Source of the DNA: Metellina segmentata
Lineage: Eukaryota > Arthropoda > Arachnida > Araneae > Tetragnathidae
Length of the DNA stretch: 64,000 nucleotides
Reading direction: 5' to 3'
Assembly: GCA_947359465.1 (NCBI GenBank)
Contig: OX375878.1
Coordinates: 78,660,416 to 78,724,415 of the forward strand
Shown here: positions 41,751 to 54,304 of the stretch, piece by piece
How positions within the stretch are numbered: the first letter of the stretch is position 1
How the letters are laid out: the number at the start of each line of letters is the position of its first letter
Notes under the pieces: generated by a model
Database searches by the model: none
What the model saw: the letters and a program-made list of their open reading frames with translations, nothing else
What the model was told of the DNA's origin: nothing
Translations under genes and position numbers: made by a program

Positions 41751-43002
41751 TTAATATATGAAAACCATGGTGTTTCATCGATTGGCGTGGCGCCGATATA
41801 AATCCCTAACACTGGGTCTTAGTAGTAAATTATAAAACTTGGGAGACTTATAATTGTTGAATTCTAATGAAAGTTGATAAAATGTGTAATGTACAATTTG
41901 ATGACATTAAGTAAAACTGTTGTAAACATATGTTAATTTTTGAGATGTATAAAAATCAATTCAATTTTACATTCACAATAAGTATTTAAATACACAGTCT
42001 TCATATAGAAAAATTAAATTACAAATGGTAAGAAAATATTCCTTTAATTTTGTATTAATAGTTAAATCATGTTTATATTAAGGAAACATGAAAACAAAAA
42101 ATATTTAAGGGTTCCCGTCTGCTATAAGAGGGTTTAGTTGTTTCTTTTTTGAGTCATAAACTAAGGTTTGACTGATTAACAGTAGCTAGATAGTTGTCAT
42201 ATTAATTATTCAAGATTTTTTTCAGCCCGATAAATTAAGTCTCCGAACTTAAAATACGCTTATTTTCAAGGCCATTATTACAAATATAATTAGTTATATA
42301 ATTACATACCATTGCTTTTGCTAATGACATCTAGTTATTGTTTTTTACCACCTGTATTAAAAGCTGTACTACCTTATTTTGTCGTTCGTCCTATTTCGTT
42401 TTTTTTTCTTAATAAATTTTTTTCACAACAAAACGTTTTATAAGTTTTGAGATATTTTATTCAATTGTCTACCGTCTAATATTAGGCTCAAATGTATACT
42501 AGCTTTCGTGTAACATTCCTTACAGTTTCTTGAAGTTACTGGCGAGAGATATTCTTTTAAACCTTTTCAATCAAAAGTAGTATTAGAAATTTAATGAGAT
42601 GGAGAAACTAGTAATCTACACACAATTTTTCGCAAGGAAATCATTTTTGATAGAAAAATGTATGCCAAACTTATTGACTTGGATTAGGCTCTAATATTAA
42701 ATTTGTGTGTACACTGTAAACTGAAATAATTAGAGCATTTAAATATGTGACATAAGTTACACAGAACAATGACGTTTGAATTAAATTTAAACTATCACTA
42801 AAATACCTATATTTCCATCAAATCGTTTTCATATGGATTTTATACCACAAAGTTTTTTTTTGTCTTTTAAATGAGTGATACTGTGCTATACATTTAGTTA
42901 TAAAGAACTGATATTGCTAATATGTATTCCGTTTTTCTAATAATTTATTTATCTATTTTTTCTAAATTTTATGGAGAGCCTGATTATAAAGAAATCCAAC
43001 TA
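41751..43002. other. intron 1, unique AT-rich stretch
   Basis: Nothing recognised. Confidence 0.45.
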
Positions 43003-43781
43003 TCTTCTAATATTATAAACGGAAGCGTTTGTATGTTTGTTTGTTTGTTTCTCTTGCACGCAAAGTCTTGACAAATCTATGGCGCTTACAGCAATGGAAT
43101 TTGATACACAGGTAGTTGGAATGTTTTGCAATTTTTGGGTCGCGGCGAATTTTAAAATTCAATTTAGAACATTTTAAAATGAATTTAATGAAATTTAATC
43201 ATTATTAAATGCAACAGCATAGAAGATCACAGATTCTAAACTTTTTTTTTCGCTTCCTTTTTGATTTTGGGCGAAGAAATGATTTTCCAGCAGACGATAA
43301 AAAACAAATATTCTTTTAACTGGAGTTACTTAGTTCTTTTTTCTATCTGCTAGACCGTTAAAGATAGAGTAAAAATTTCAACGGATTTGAAATCTTCGAA
43401 AATTTTCTCAGAACGATACTTAAAAATATGATATTTTTTTACAAATAAATAATTTTTAAATTGCATATATCATTATTATATTTACGCAAGAGATTGTGAT
43501 GTCACGTCAACTTTCGCTTTCCAAAAGTAAACAGATTGCGTTTCCTGCCTTCGCGTTAAAAAAAAACAGATTACATTTCCTGCTCTCTACTATTTCAACG
43601 GAGAGCAACAAAAAAAAAACATTTTGACTAGCATTGTTTAGTTTTTTTTCATAAAATCGGAATCGTTAAAGACAGATTAAAAATTTCAACGGATTTGAAA
43701 GCTGCGGAAAATTTGGCACCAGATTACCTTACATCTCGGGTACGGACACGGTCAACGCCGGGCTAGCCACTCAGTGGCTAG
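43003..43781 (+). mobile_element. Helitron 4, non-autonomous
   Basis: Plus-strand 779-bp element inserted between A (43002) and T (43782). The 5' end is TCTTCTAATATTATAAACGG. The 3' end has hairpin GCCACT-C-AGTGGC overlapping the terminal CTAG. Same family as Helitron 2. No coding sequence. Confidence 0.85.
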
Positions 43782-45793
43782 TATATACATATATGAGCAC
43801 ATTGGTTATTCGAATTGTTTATTGCAAACATAGTGTTTATTTTGTGTATGGGGTATTTTCTTGAAAAGAACTATTTATGAAAATTGCATAATATAACCTT
43901 TTACTAAATTAAAGTATTTGTTGGTAAAAAAAAAAGAAAACATTATATTATTTTCCTCAGAAATTATATACGGCCTTAATTTGTAAGCCTCCAATTAATA
44001 GGTTCTACTGAATCAAAATAAAAAAAAATTATTCTAAATTATTTGGAGCTCATTAACAGTGTTGTCACTTTAAAAAGCACTTAACAAAGGAAAATAAGTT
44101 TGGACAATGTCAAATGTTTGCGGGTGAATAAATACAACAAATATGGTTTTCTTAAAATAAATAAATTTAAATGTTGCACAAAATTATAGTACAAAACAAT
44201 TTTATAAGCTTATTTAATGAAAATATGGAATTTAATCTCTGGAACCTTTTTACACTTAATTAGTTTTGATGAACGGAAGCAAGGTATTGCATAAAAAATA
44301 ATTTCTCTGCAAGAAAATAGCAGAAAAATATGTTTAAAAAATATATGTAGATGTAAAAAAAAAAACTATTTTTATAATTTAGATACAAAACCTAAAATAT
44401 TGCTGATTTCAAATACATCTTTCTGAACAAACTATCGAAATATGAAAAATTGAGTGTATATCTAATTGATATTTAGTTTTTTAAGAGAACATTAAGAGAT
44501 TGAACTATATAGTGTAATTACTATAATATAAGTGTTTCTGTGATAATTATTTAATCGTTTATCTCACACATACTTTCAGTTAAAAAAGCGTTCAAACTGT
44601 GCATGAATGTTCAATATGACATTTATGTTACAGTCTAGTATATGCAATATTATATACGAAATTCGACTTTCAATATTATACCTCTGCCAAAGGAACTTCT
44701 TATTAAAACATGTATTTCTACGTTTAATCATACAAAGAAAATAGTTTAAGATTTCTAATTAAATTATCCGCGCAGTTATTACAGTATAAATCCTACGACT
44801 TGTACTCCTTTATCTATGTTGGTGACTATTGTAACAAAAATAATGCTATTTTAAAGAGTCTTTAAAGGAATTGTAGATTTTATTAAAAAACTATAGAGTT
44901 TTCTTGTTTTAGAGATGCTCCTGAAAAGTGTCGGGACAAATGTTGACATTTTATATGTATGATCAGTCAATGAATGAATCTCGAAAATGGAGATTTTTAC
45001 TTCACTAATCAGAAGTCGGACATTTTTCAAATTAAAAATGTTTTTGAAAAATGCCTTAAAAAAATTTATTTTTAAAATTTTTAAAATGCTTGCGAAGGAG
45101 AGAGATTATTTTCCTAGAGACATAACTAACATAGACATACACGTCGAGAACACTTATCTAAGCGGAAGTACGTTCCTTCACTTAACGGTTAAAACCAGAC
45201 GTATTCAGATGAGGATCAAATCCCTCCGAAGTATATTTGACGTTAAAAAGCGCTCGAAAAACCAACAATAGTAAACCAAAGTTTAGCTTTATGAAACAAA
45301 TGGATACATAGGCATCAATACACTTTAAAAAATCCTTAAAAACAATGGTCGTAAAGATTTTAGCAATTAGATAGGGATAGTGAACAAAAAGAGAAAGAAC
45401 TGGGTCATTCCAAAAATATTTTCTAAATACATTCCAAAATAAAATTATAATTATCATAGCACCCATTCTGAACACCTTATGTAAGAAAAATGCATTTCTG
45501 CAAACCTAGATGTAGGTAGTGGTAATGTGGAATGTGTTCCTAAGGTGATGTCACGTGGCTTGTTATTTGATTACTATTTCAGAACTTTGACTGTAAAAAT
45601 TCAATCGAAGGAATCCTGAATTGATGTATGATAGTTGATTGATCAACGGTCAGTTAGAATAAACGCCGAACGTAGCCCAAATAGCGGTGAACTACATTTG
45701 AAGGTGTCCCTGATATGTATCATGCGAGAGAATTTGGGTTGCGGAAGTAAAATCTTTGTACTAACAGAATGAGCTTGATTTTACTATAGATAT
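43782..45793. other. intron 1, unique AT-rich stretch
   Basis: A 94-codon open frame at 44987-45271 and a 97-codon one on the other strand have no domain signature. Nothing supported. Confidence 0.4.
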
Positions 45794-46297
45794 GTATGTG
45801 ACCGCTAAAGCTCGAAAGCCGTTAATGTGCACATTACATAGCTAATCTTAATTAACTGATTTGTTACGTTAACGTGAGGAATCAAGAGTTTTCCGCATTT
45901 AACCTAGGTAATATGCACATTAACGACTTCTGTGTCGTTAAAGTTCAAAGGTTTGCCTGTTTCTCTCATTTCCTGCTGTAGAAATATAGATGTCCCTGCT
46001 GTAGAATATCTTTACGTCAAACAACAATAAAACAATCCCTTGGTACTGGGCAGGGTTTCAGAAAATGTGACTGCAAATCTAAATGTACCACAGATTTGTT
46101 CCAGCAAAGATTTTATTTTCATTTTAACGAGTGCCTAGTAGGTAATGTGCAGATTATCTAGGTAATTTGCAGATTACCTAGGTAATTTGAGAAATGAAAC
46201 AATTTTCGGCACTTTAACGGATCATCCTAGTTAATCTGCACATTATCTAGATAATCTGTAAAATAACTGATTACTGCACTTCAGCGGTAACATGTAC
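45794..46297. mobile_element. MITE with subterminal repeats, just before Wnt1 exon 2
   Basis: Imperfect terminal inverted repeats: left GTATGTGACCGCTAAAG, right mirror of GTACATGTTACCGCTGAAG. Inside, the motif TAATGTGCACATTA and variants (AGGTAATATGCACATTAACG, TCTAGGTAATTTGCAGATTA) recur on both sides at 45823, 45906, 46137-46190 and 46229-46263. Clustered subterminal repeats of this kind are typical of hAT-like or related cut-and-paste MITEs. I cannot name the superfamily. It ends 36 bp before the exon 2 acceptor, so little intron is left for branch point and pyrimidine tract. Confidence 0.65.
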
Positions 46298-46333
46298 ACT
46301 GTTCCACGATGAATCTGTTATTTGTTATCATAG

Positions 46334-46605
46334 GAACCTTGCGTATTCTGAAGAGCTGTCTAACCTGGTTGTGGACTACCAAAGGACAAACATTGTGAGC
46401 GGAAGGGGCATAGCCCCTCATTTAAGTTTGCGGAAGAAGCAGAGGCGGTTGGTGCGAGACAACCCAGGGGCTATGACAGCGGTCGGCAGGGGCGTCCGCA
46501 TGGCCATTTCAGAATGCAAGCACCAATTCAAGAAGAGGCGATGGGACTGCCCAACCACCGACTTCGTCAGGGGGAAGAACGTCTTCGGGAAAATCGTTCA
46601 AAGAG
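46334..46605 (+). CDS. Wnt1: Wnt1 (wingless) exon 2
   Basis: Encodes residues 34-123 (plus parts of codons 33 and 124). After a variable linker (NLAYSEELSNLVVDYQ) come RKKQRRLVRDNPG, AISECKHQFKKRRWDCP and GKNVFGKIVQRG. In Wnt1 proteins RKQRRLxRxNPG, AxxECxxQFRxRRWNC and LFGKIVxRG occur in this order. The two cysteines (SEC, WDC) are the first of the conserved set. The acceptor is ATCATAG before 46334; the donor AGAG/GTTTGA at 46606 is a weak GT site. The phase (1) joins it to exon 3 to restore RGCRET. A MITE ends 36 bp upstream and a foldback element starts 65 bp downstream. Confidence 0.95.
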
Positions 46606-46670
46606 GTTTGAATACATTTTAGACTTGCTTTCATTTAATGTCTTTGTTGAATGCTGAAATATGTATTATA

Positions 46671-47231
46671 CAGGGTGCGGATGAAAGAACGTTCTGATTT
46701 CGAACGTCAATAAAAAAAAAGAAGCAAGATAGAGAAAGAAATTTTTTATACCTAAGAAGTACACAGTATGCCATTGTCATCCATTAAGTTTTGAAGAGTA
46801 CATCAGTTAAATGGCGACCGTCAATGTCGATGCAGTTTTGAAGTCTTTTTCGAAAATTTTGCATTGATCTGCTGACCATGTACTGCGGAATCGTCTTGAT
46901 TTTTTGCGCAATTGCTCCCTTGAGTGCTTGCAAATTTGTTGGTCGGTGTTGGTACACTTTTGATTTGAGATAGCCCCACAGGCAGCATTTACGCAAGAAA
47001 TCCCGGCGATTCCGCTGGACATTCCGCAGATCAATTCAAAATTTCCGAAAGAGACATCAAAACTGCATCGACATTGACGGTTGCCATTTAACTGATATAC
47101 TCTTCAAAACTTAATGGAGGACAATGGCATACTGTGTACTTCTTAGGTATAAAATATTTCCTTCTCTATCTTGCTTTGTATTTTTTTTTTATTGAAGTTC
47201 CAAATCAGAACGTTCTTTCTGCCGTACCCTG
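46671..47231 (-). mobile_element. mariner-like foldback element
   Basis: 561 bp with TA outside both ends and TIR start CAGGGTGCGGATGAAAGAAC. The arms are far longer than normal mariner repeats: 46671-46872 pairs with 47026-47231. On the minus strand, 46996-46784 reads VYQHRPTNLQALKGAIAQKI, a TIPQYMVSRSMQNF stretch and a CIDIDGRHLTD ending, the C-terminus of a mariner transposase. The right arm is an inverted copy of that 3' end. So the element arose by inverted duplication of a mariner 3' end. It would fold into a ~200-bp hairpin in pre-mRNA. Confidence 0.85.
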
Positions 47232-49743
47232 TATAAACCTGGCTGTTTCGAGGAGATGCTCTGAAGAAAAAAATCTGCTAACCAAAATACATTTAAAATA
47301 CTCAAAATGCAAAACACGTACTGAAGTATTGCAAAGATGTTGCATGAGTGATGATTAAACTCAGTGAATAATGAATTCGGAGATAAAACTGTTAACGTTT
47401 TTAAGCACAGTGCAAAATGTTTCAATGATCAATTTGGTGTTCAATAAAAATGGAAGTTGAAAATTGAGATATAAGAACCTTGCCCAAATTTATGCCCGTT
47501 TCTTTGAATTATTTTGCTTTACTTTTGAATATAAATAAATATAGCACATGGTGGAAATTAGGTTCTGATTTATTAGTTTACTATAGTTAAATTAACTTCT
47601 CAGAATGGATGTAAACTGAGTAGAAATTGTTTGCAGGTTTGTGGTCAGATCTAATATTAATTTGTATATTCTTAGAAATTGCTCATCAACAAATATTTGA
47701 TAAAAATTCTGCTAGTACTCAAACCAACATTATGCTCTGATATAACGTTAAATGCGCGTTAAACAAAATAAAGATTAGTTAAAAAAAAGCATGGACAGTA
47801 AAATATCTCAAAACCTCATGTCTAAATTCATGCATTTCATAAACAGAATTTTATAATGGTTTGCACTAGTATTTTTTTTAAATCTTGATTTGAGTACATT
47901 ACATTTTAAAGTATTTTATGTATTTGGCAAAAGAGGTCTCGAAGAAAACCTTAAACTACTATTAAGTCACGTAAAAGGTATATTTATCAGAAAACTCAAA
48001 AATATAATTGTCAAAAAATAATTAATAACATATTTAATCAAGATAGTCCTCTCTATTCTAAGAAATTTCACACCGATATCCGTAATAAGACCAAACCTCA
48101 ACCACCCACTCGTAGCTTCTGCTATTAGTCTTTCTCCTTTTTCTGTTAGTTAAATGTTAGTTATTAAAACGCTTGATTAAAATCAGGAGAATGATAAATT
48201 TGATGTTTTCACGAAACGTTCAGTACCATTAACCTCAAATTTTATTGTTGAACTATGAGTTTTCGCACTTATAAAGGAAGCATTAAAAGATGACTTCGAG
48301 ATGGGTAATAAGCTCCTAAAATTTAAGTCCCACCTAATAATTTTGAATGTTAGACATTCTAATTGGATTTCGGTTAAAGTAAACCCTTCTAGATCCAACA
48401 TCTTCTGTTGAATATGAGATAGTTAAAGCTCAAGTTAGGAAACGAATTATTATTTAAAACATTTTCACTTTTACACACTCAAACTATATTTTTCAGATGA
48501 ACATACTTCCATCTTTTTTTATTTTTCTTCGTTTTCCATTAAATCATACATTTCTTTTGCGCATTGGAAATGTCAATGAACCAGTTCTTGGTTCCCATTC
48601 TATAATTAATAAGAATAAATTTGAAGACATTTAAACTTAAATTAAATTTATGAACATCTTTCTTATTGATATCCTACACTCTACTGTCAGTTCCTTAAAA
48701 TATACTCTATTCAAGAGTTGTTTGTCATTTTTTAAAAGACATCTTTGGAAATCCGTTTTTTTTAAATTTCTTTGACAATAGCAGATGCAAAACCGATAAT
48801 TTTTTTAAATGTACATCTGGGAGGGGGGGGGAATAAGGCATTAGTTTCTATTAACATTCTTGATTTTTTTTTTGTTCAACGCAAAAAGCCAACTAAGCTA
48901 GTACCCCATCCTTTCAATATTTTCTTTTTGTGATTACTTAAAAGCTTTTGTCATGCACTATGGTTTCCTTTAATACAGATTCTTCTAACCCTTGCTTCCC
49001 ACTGAAGCTAGCATTCAATCCAAATAGCCTGAGCACAGGATCCTTGCGCATGGCCTATCCTTTTCACCCTGTTCTCTCTAATTTCCTACCTTTATAAAAG
49101 GCTCTAAGACAGCGCTTGTATTCACAGAGTTGCTAGAATTGGGCCATAATATATCTTTTGGGCTTCTTCTTAGTATAGGTTAAAGATAATTTGCATTTTA
49201 TTACCTCTGAGAAAAAGAAACAATGACGAATCTAGTTGACTTACGAGATTGTTTAAAGGTAAGCATTAGATGTTTTTTGCTTTGGATACAATCTCGGTAT
49301 CCCAGTTTTCAATTAGTATTATGGATGAAATATTATTTAAGTTCAAGTATAGTAATTGTCTAAAATTGAGACATGTAATGAGTAACATCAATCACAATAT
49401 TGCCACAATCTTTAGTAATGTTTTCAAATTTGCAGACTAATTGTAATTAATAAACAGTAAATTAGGGAACACTTGCTTGGAATATATTTTTGGAAATATA
49501 TTTAAATATATTAATTTTAATCTGAGTAACCATCAAAGTTTAATAAAAAAATTATTTACTCCTCAGTATTAGAGTTTATGTTTTTATAAAATGGTGTTTT
49601 CTGTTACAACAAAAATATTTTACAAAATCTAGCTTATTCAATTTCAAGGTAAATTATTTAACGCAAATCTTTTAAACTTGATTTTCATACTACTACACTT
49701 TAAGCCCCATCTTCTTTTCTCGGTATTCCAGCCCATGACTTTC
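47232..49743. other. intron 2, unique AT-rich stretch
   Basis: No gene, RNA or transposon end supported. A poly-G run of about 9 lies near 48823. Confidence 0.45.
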
Positions 49744-49815
49744 CATTCGGGAAGGATCCCTTGTCGTCGCCAATAGCACATTGTGTTGCTCCAGTACAAC
49801 GTTGATTCAGTCAAC
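49744..49815 (+). repeat. SINE 3' fragment
   Basis: GGATCCCTTGTCGTCGCCAA followed by CATTGTGTTGCTCCAGTAC and AACGTTGATT matches the 3' portion of the SINE. 5'-truncated. Confidence 0.55.
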
Positions 49816-50189
49816 TCCTACGAGCCACAGGTTTAGAAATAACTCTACAAGAATTCCAGGATCAAACCTCTCCTCTCTCAAAATAAGTTTTTTGAAGCAA
49901 AGTGATAAAAAAATAAAACTGGAATATTAAACTAGATGTTACTGAATGTTTAAGAGAACATACGAATTTTAAAAATATGCTCTGATACTAGAATGCTATT
50001 ACTCACAACATATCATCAGCACTTTGTGTAATTGAAATTTGACATCTGTGAAAAACTCAATCCATAATCTACTCGAGATGCCATCGCACCACTACTTTTA
50101 TCTCACGTTAATACATTATTCAGTTGTAAAGAAAAAACCTCTTCGATCTTTTTCCTTTTGCAAATTCAAATCCTGTAGGCGTTCTTTGG
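49816..50189. other. intron 2 spacer
   Basis: Nothing recognised. Confidence 0.35.
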
Positions 50190-50690
50190 GGATTTATTTT
50201 TCACGAACACCGAACAACAAATTGTGTAGATGACAACGCAAAGCTCTTCTGCAGATGGTGTAATATTTTTCATTCAAAAGCGTAGGAATAGAATAGCTTC
50301 GAGGGGGGCAGTGAAACAAGCCTGCCTCCTTGCGAGGGTCATATCCTCGACAGTGTTCGCGGACACTATCGCTGACAGGGGCAGGGGGTACGTTTCGAAC
50401 GAGGGTGGTCCTCGATGTCCGTTTGCGCAAGGTGATAAGCGATCGCAACATTCCGTCACAGCGTTCCTGTCAACGGTCCATTGTTATCTACCGCACTCTC
50501 CTGTCTGAGGAGCGATTGCTGGCTTCTGGAATTTTTACCTTTGCCTTGGGAACAGTGTCTGGCAGTGGCGGTGGTGTCCCCTCGCTGTAATAAGCAGGAA
50601 TTACAAGGACTGGCGAGATGTTATCATACGCTTTTTCTTCTGCTTTTTTTCGAGTGGATGGGCATGAGTGTAGACTTGTCGTGAAGGGTT
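50190..50690. promoter_or_regulatory. candidate intronic control block, CpG-containing
   Basis: About 500 bp of higher G+C with several CpGs. Overlapping open frames on both strands arise because stops are rare in such sequence; none carries a domain or good splice sites. No transposon ends seen. It could be a conserved non-coding element, a cryptic promoter or an old GC-richer insertion. Confidence 0.25.
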
Positions 50691-52834
50691 CAGCAGTAGT
50701 TAAACTGACCGCGCGAATAGAATTTTCTTTTGGAGCTAATGAAATTTCAATGGAAATTTCCTTTGGATTGATGAAGCCTCAGCGAAGGAAATTTTTTTGT
50801 GGACTGAGGATGATTGCAATTAATAATTGTTTAAATAAATATTAATAAAAGTTGAGGATTTTTCGAGAAATAAAGTTTCGTTGAAGATTCTTTTCTATTT
50901 CAAATTCATGAGTAATTCTACCATATATGATATCAACGCATAATTTATTCGATAACTACTGTTTAAGATTGTTTAACGATCCAAGTGGTTTCAATGAGGT
51001 ACCTCAACCATCAAGGTCTGATCACTTTTGCTAATGATGTTGCAAATTTTTTTATGATGACGTCCTGATGTGATCATTGTCAAGACAACCACCTGGAGTG
51101 TTGGTAACATTGAAATTGGAGTCAAAAGCTCCGGCCTAATATAGTAAAGCCGCATTGTGATGTTTAAATTTCGTCGTTTGGAGGAAACCTTCAATGTCGA
51201 AGAACAAAGAACCATTTGTATTTTCCCTTTTTAAAATTTCTGAAATTGAGGTTGATTGGTTTGTTAGGAAAATTTGTACGAAAATCACTTTTTGAAGTGA
51301 AAACGTATTTTGAAAGATCTTATGTTCATGAAGCGTTTCTATAGAAAAACTATAATACTCTAGTTTTCAATAAACAGTATAATTTCTGAATATTAAAACT
51401 GCAGTTGAACTTTCAAGTATCGTTGCGTGAATGTTTCCTTGTCAATTTTAAGGACGAACAGGAGCTTCAACGTTTAACTGAAACTTTTGAAAGTTCAACA
51501 TTTTTGAATGAGTTTCCAGAATAAGTGTAGGTATTATTAAGTATAAGGAGAATAATTTATTTCCCACGGAACACTTTCTCTATTGTTCGTATGCTAAGGT
51601 GATTAACTTTATTAGCAGTAAGGGCAATATTTTTTCCCCTTTGACCTCTAGGTTATATTTTTCCCACAACCTGTACGACATTTTAACGGACGGATGATAC
51701 TTTTATATCACTTCTAAATTGGACAGAAAGGAAGATGTATCCATAATTAATTCGGGTCGTTAACGAACCCAGAATCAATGCGCAATTAATTTGCTGGAAT
51801 GTTGGGATTAAAGGAACGTAAATTGCCTTTTATTTTTCTTAAAGTGCTATATTTAGGAATTCAGTTATTTTTTCCACCCTAATACTAGCTGCACGACTTG
51901 TCGGGACTACCTTGAATAAGTACTAAGATAATACTGAATAATATATTTCGCTGCCGTCTTTAGAGCTGTTTTCAAAAACGCGCGTAACTGTCTGATAAAT
52001 AGATGAATGGAACAAAAAGTCAAATGACGGGATAAAAATTTTGGAGAAGTTCCCCCCACCCCCAGGTGTATAAAAATAAATTTATTACTATCAATGTTCT
52101 ACTACACACACATGGCGACATTTAACAATTTCGTAGCGTGAGCGATTTTAAACAATATTTTCTAAAGTTTATTTGTAGGGATCTTCTTTGTTAAATGATA
52201 CAATACTTTGTTGAAGAGCAATATATAACGATTGAATTTGTTTTGATGCAAGTTAACAACTTGGATTAAGCAATCTGCTTTCGTATGCAGATAGCATAAT
52301 CCAAGATTAAAATATTAGGTACTAAAGTCATGCATTTTTTAAAGGATAACCAGATTTTAAATTTGCGAAAATATTTAATTCCATCTTGATTTCTAATATT
52401 CCCATCATACATTGAATTTTGAAACTGAACTGCTATCATATGTTGTGAAAGCCAATCATACAAAAAATAGTTCTCTTAAGAGTCTAGTTCTGTAGAACCA
52501 TTAAATTTAAGGAGAAACAACGATGTTTTAGTTTTTAAAATATAGACGTGTTTCATAACGCAGAAATACCTCTACCTGTTAAGTTTAAAAGAAATTTATC
52601 GGTTTTTTTCTGTAATTAGAAGCCAATCGATTTAAAGATAGATTTAACTTTAAGGACAGCTCAATGTGTAAAGTTAAAGCTGAAAGGGTAATGTATAGAA
52701 GTTATAAATATACTGTATATAATGATTCATATATCTGACATAGATAAACTCACAGATCTGGATGATGGTTGACTTCCATAATATTCTCAACACCACGCCA
52801 AAGGTAGACTTTTACTATGGATTATAAGGCATAA
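50691..52834. other. intron 2, unique stretch
   Basis: AT-rich. At 51885 an isolated CTAGCTGCACGACTTGTCGG resembles a reversed Helitron 3' end (CTAG plus a CGAC/GTCG hairpin), but I found no matching TC end. A SINE scrap may lie at 52785-52805. Confidence 0.35.
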
Positions 52835-53101
52835 CATATCGCACTACGGCAAGAAAAGTGACACAGCTCAAAAAATAAAAATGTTGATGTTATGTCATTG
52901 AAAAATATGTATGAGGTGCCCCAGCGTGTTATATTACTATTTTATAGAATATAATAGAAGTTACCACCATAAATACTTACCTAAAATTTAAAAGAAGCTT
53001 ATACTATTTCAATATAAGTTTTATAATATTCTTTATTAGTTGATGTTTCTCAAATTCTGCAATTTTCAGTTGTGTCACTTTTCTTGCCGGGGTGCGATAT
53101 G
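52835..53101 (+). mobile_element. MITE family A, copy 3
   Basis: Inverted ends CATATCGCACTACGGCAAGA (left) and mirror of CATATCGCACCCCGGCAAGA (right), then AAAGTGACACA on both sides. The internal body matches the copy at 29414. The most complete member in the window, 267 bp. Confidence 0.92.
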
Positions 53102-53601
53102 TTAAAATGCAGATAAAAATCTTTAAAACATGTGTGAATAGTTGGACATAATTAATACAAGAGGAAATAATAATGAATAAGAAAAAAAAAAAACACAATT
53201 TCAATATTTTTTATTCAATGACGTTTTTTTTTAAATTTACTATATTTATTTATAAAAATTTATAAAAATAATCAGATTTCCCGTTGCACCAAAATATAAT
53301 GTAGACAGAAAAGCAAAAATATTTAATTTTTAAAATTAAGCAAATTCGTCTGTGATATAGTTCTATTTTCCCATTTGCATCAAATCTTTAAATGCATGCT
53401 TTAGAAAGGATGGTTTTATAGATTCGTGCCTTTAGTGTGGTGCCAATGGTATCAATACAAAATTATTTTGAATAATCTCTCATGAAGCTACTCGAAGCTC
53501 CGAGCAAAAGTATTGCCAAAAAGAGTGATATTTAGTTTTCTGGACAAAATTAATAAGAATTAGTAACGCGCTGCAGTATGATTTTGATGATTTCGTTTCA
53601 G
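53102..53601. other. end of intron 2
   Basis: AT-rich, leading to a clear acceptor TGATTTCGTTTCAG at 53588-53601. Confidence 0.5.
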
Positions 53602-53867
53602 GTTGTCGTGAAACTGCTTTCCTCTACGCCATCACTAGTGCAGGAGTGACGCATGCAATGTCCAGAGCATGTCGGGAAGGCCTAATCACTTCTTGTAGCT
53701 GCGACTACAAACGAAGGGGCCCAAGTGGCTTGGACTGGGAATGGGGTGGATGCAGTGACAACATTGAGTTTGGAGCCAAGTTCTCCAGGCAGTTTGTCGA
53801 TGCTGCAGAGAGAGGCAAAGATCTTAGATTCACCATGAACCTGCACAATAATGAAGCAGGAAGAATG
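53602..53867 (+). CDS. Wnt1: Wnt1 (wingless) exon 3
   Basis: Encodes the end of codon 124 and residues 125-212. It reads [70 protein letters not shown] and LHNNEAGRM. These blocks ([17 protein letters not shown], SCxCDY, [16 protein letters not shown]) are Wnt hallmarks; the short RRGPSG loop and the ITSAGVTH form are Wnt1-like. It contributes five cysteines. The loop lacks the longer insertion found in Drosophila wingless. Acceptor TTTCAG, donor GTAAGT at 53868, phase 0. Both splice sites are strong. Confidence 0.97.
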
Positions 53868-54220
53868 GTAAGTATTTAATCTGAATTTCAGTATGGGGGC
53901 CTTAACCGATTATTTATCGATGTAGTTTTATATTAATCATGGTGTTTTTTTTTCTGAATGTTTTCAAGTAGTATTTAGAATTATCAAGTTAAATGCTGCT
54001 CTAACTTATTATCGTAGATATTTAAGGTTTCGTAAATTCTGTGAATTCTGGACAGTGACTTTTATGTGACCAGACTCTAATCTAGTATGTTTAATTCACG
54101 TATATCATAAAATATTTAAGCCGACGCTTCTCTGTTTTGATTATCATTATTCGAAATCATTTTTAACAAAATATCACTGCGTCAAATTTCAAGCCATCTA
54201 ATCGTCATAGCCAATCTTTA
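53868..54220. other. intron 3 start
   Basis: AT-rich; nothing recognised. Confidence 0.4.
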
Positions 54221-54227
54221 AAGTATT

Positions 54228-54304
54228 TTTGTCTGAACATGTATACTGGAGCATATATACTGGAACATGTATAACATGTTGTCTGAACATGTATACTGGA
54301 GCAT
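54228..54304. repeat. short direct repeat, ~26 bp twice
   Basis: TGTCTGAACATGTATACTGG plus AGCAT occurs at about 54230 and 54280, with a partial copy (ATACTGGAACATGTATAACA) between. Confidence 0.75.

Noticed and set aside
50194..50684. Several overlapping 60-90-codon genes on both strands
   Set aside because: They overlap each other in all frames because the block is GC-richer. None has a domain or splice support.
51880..51910. Another Helitron 3' end on the minus strand
   Set aside because: CTAG with a CGAC/GTCG hairpin is present, but no matching TC 5' end could be found to the right.
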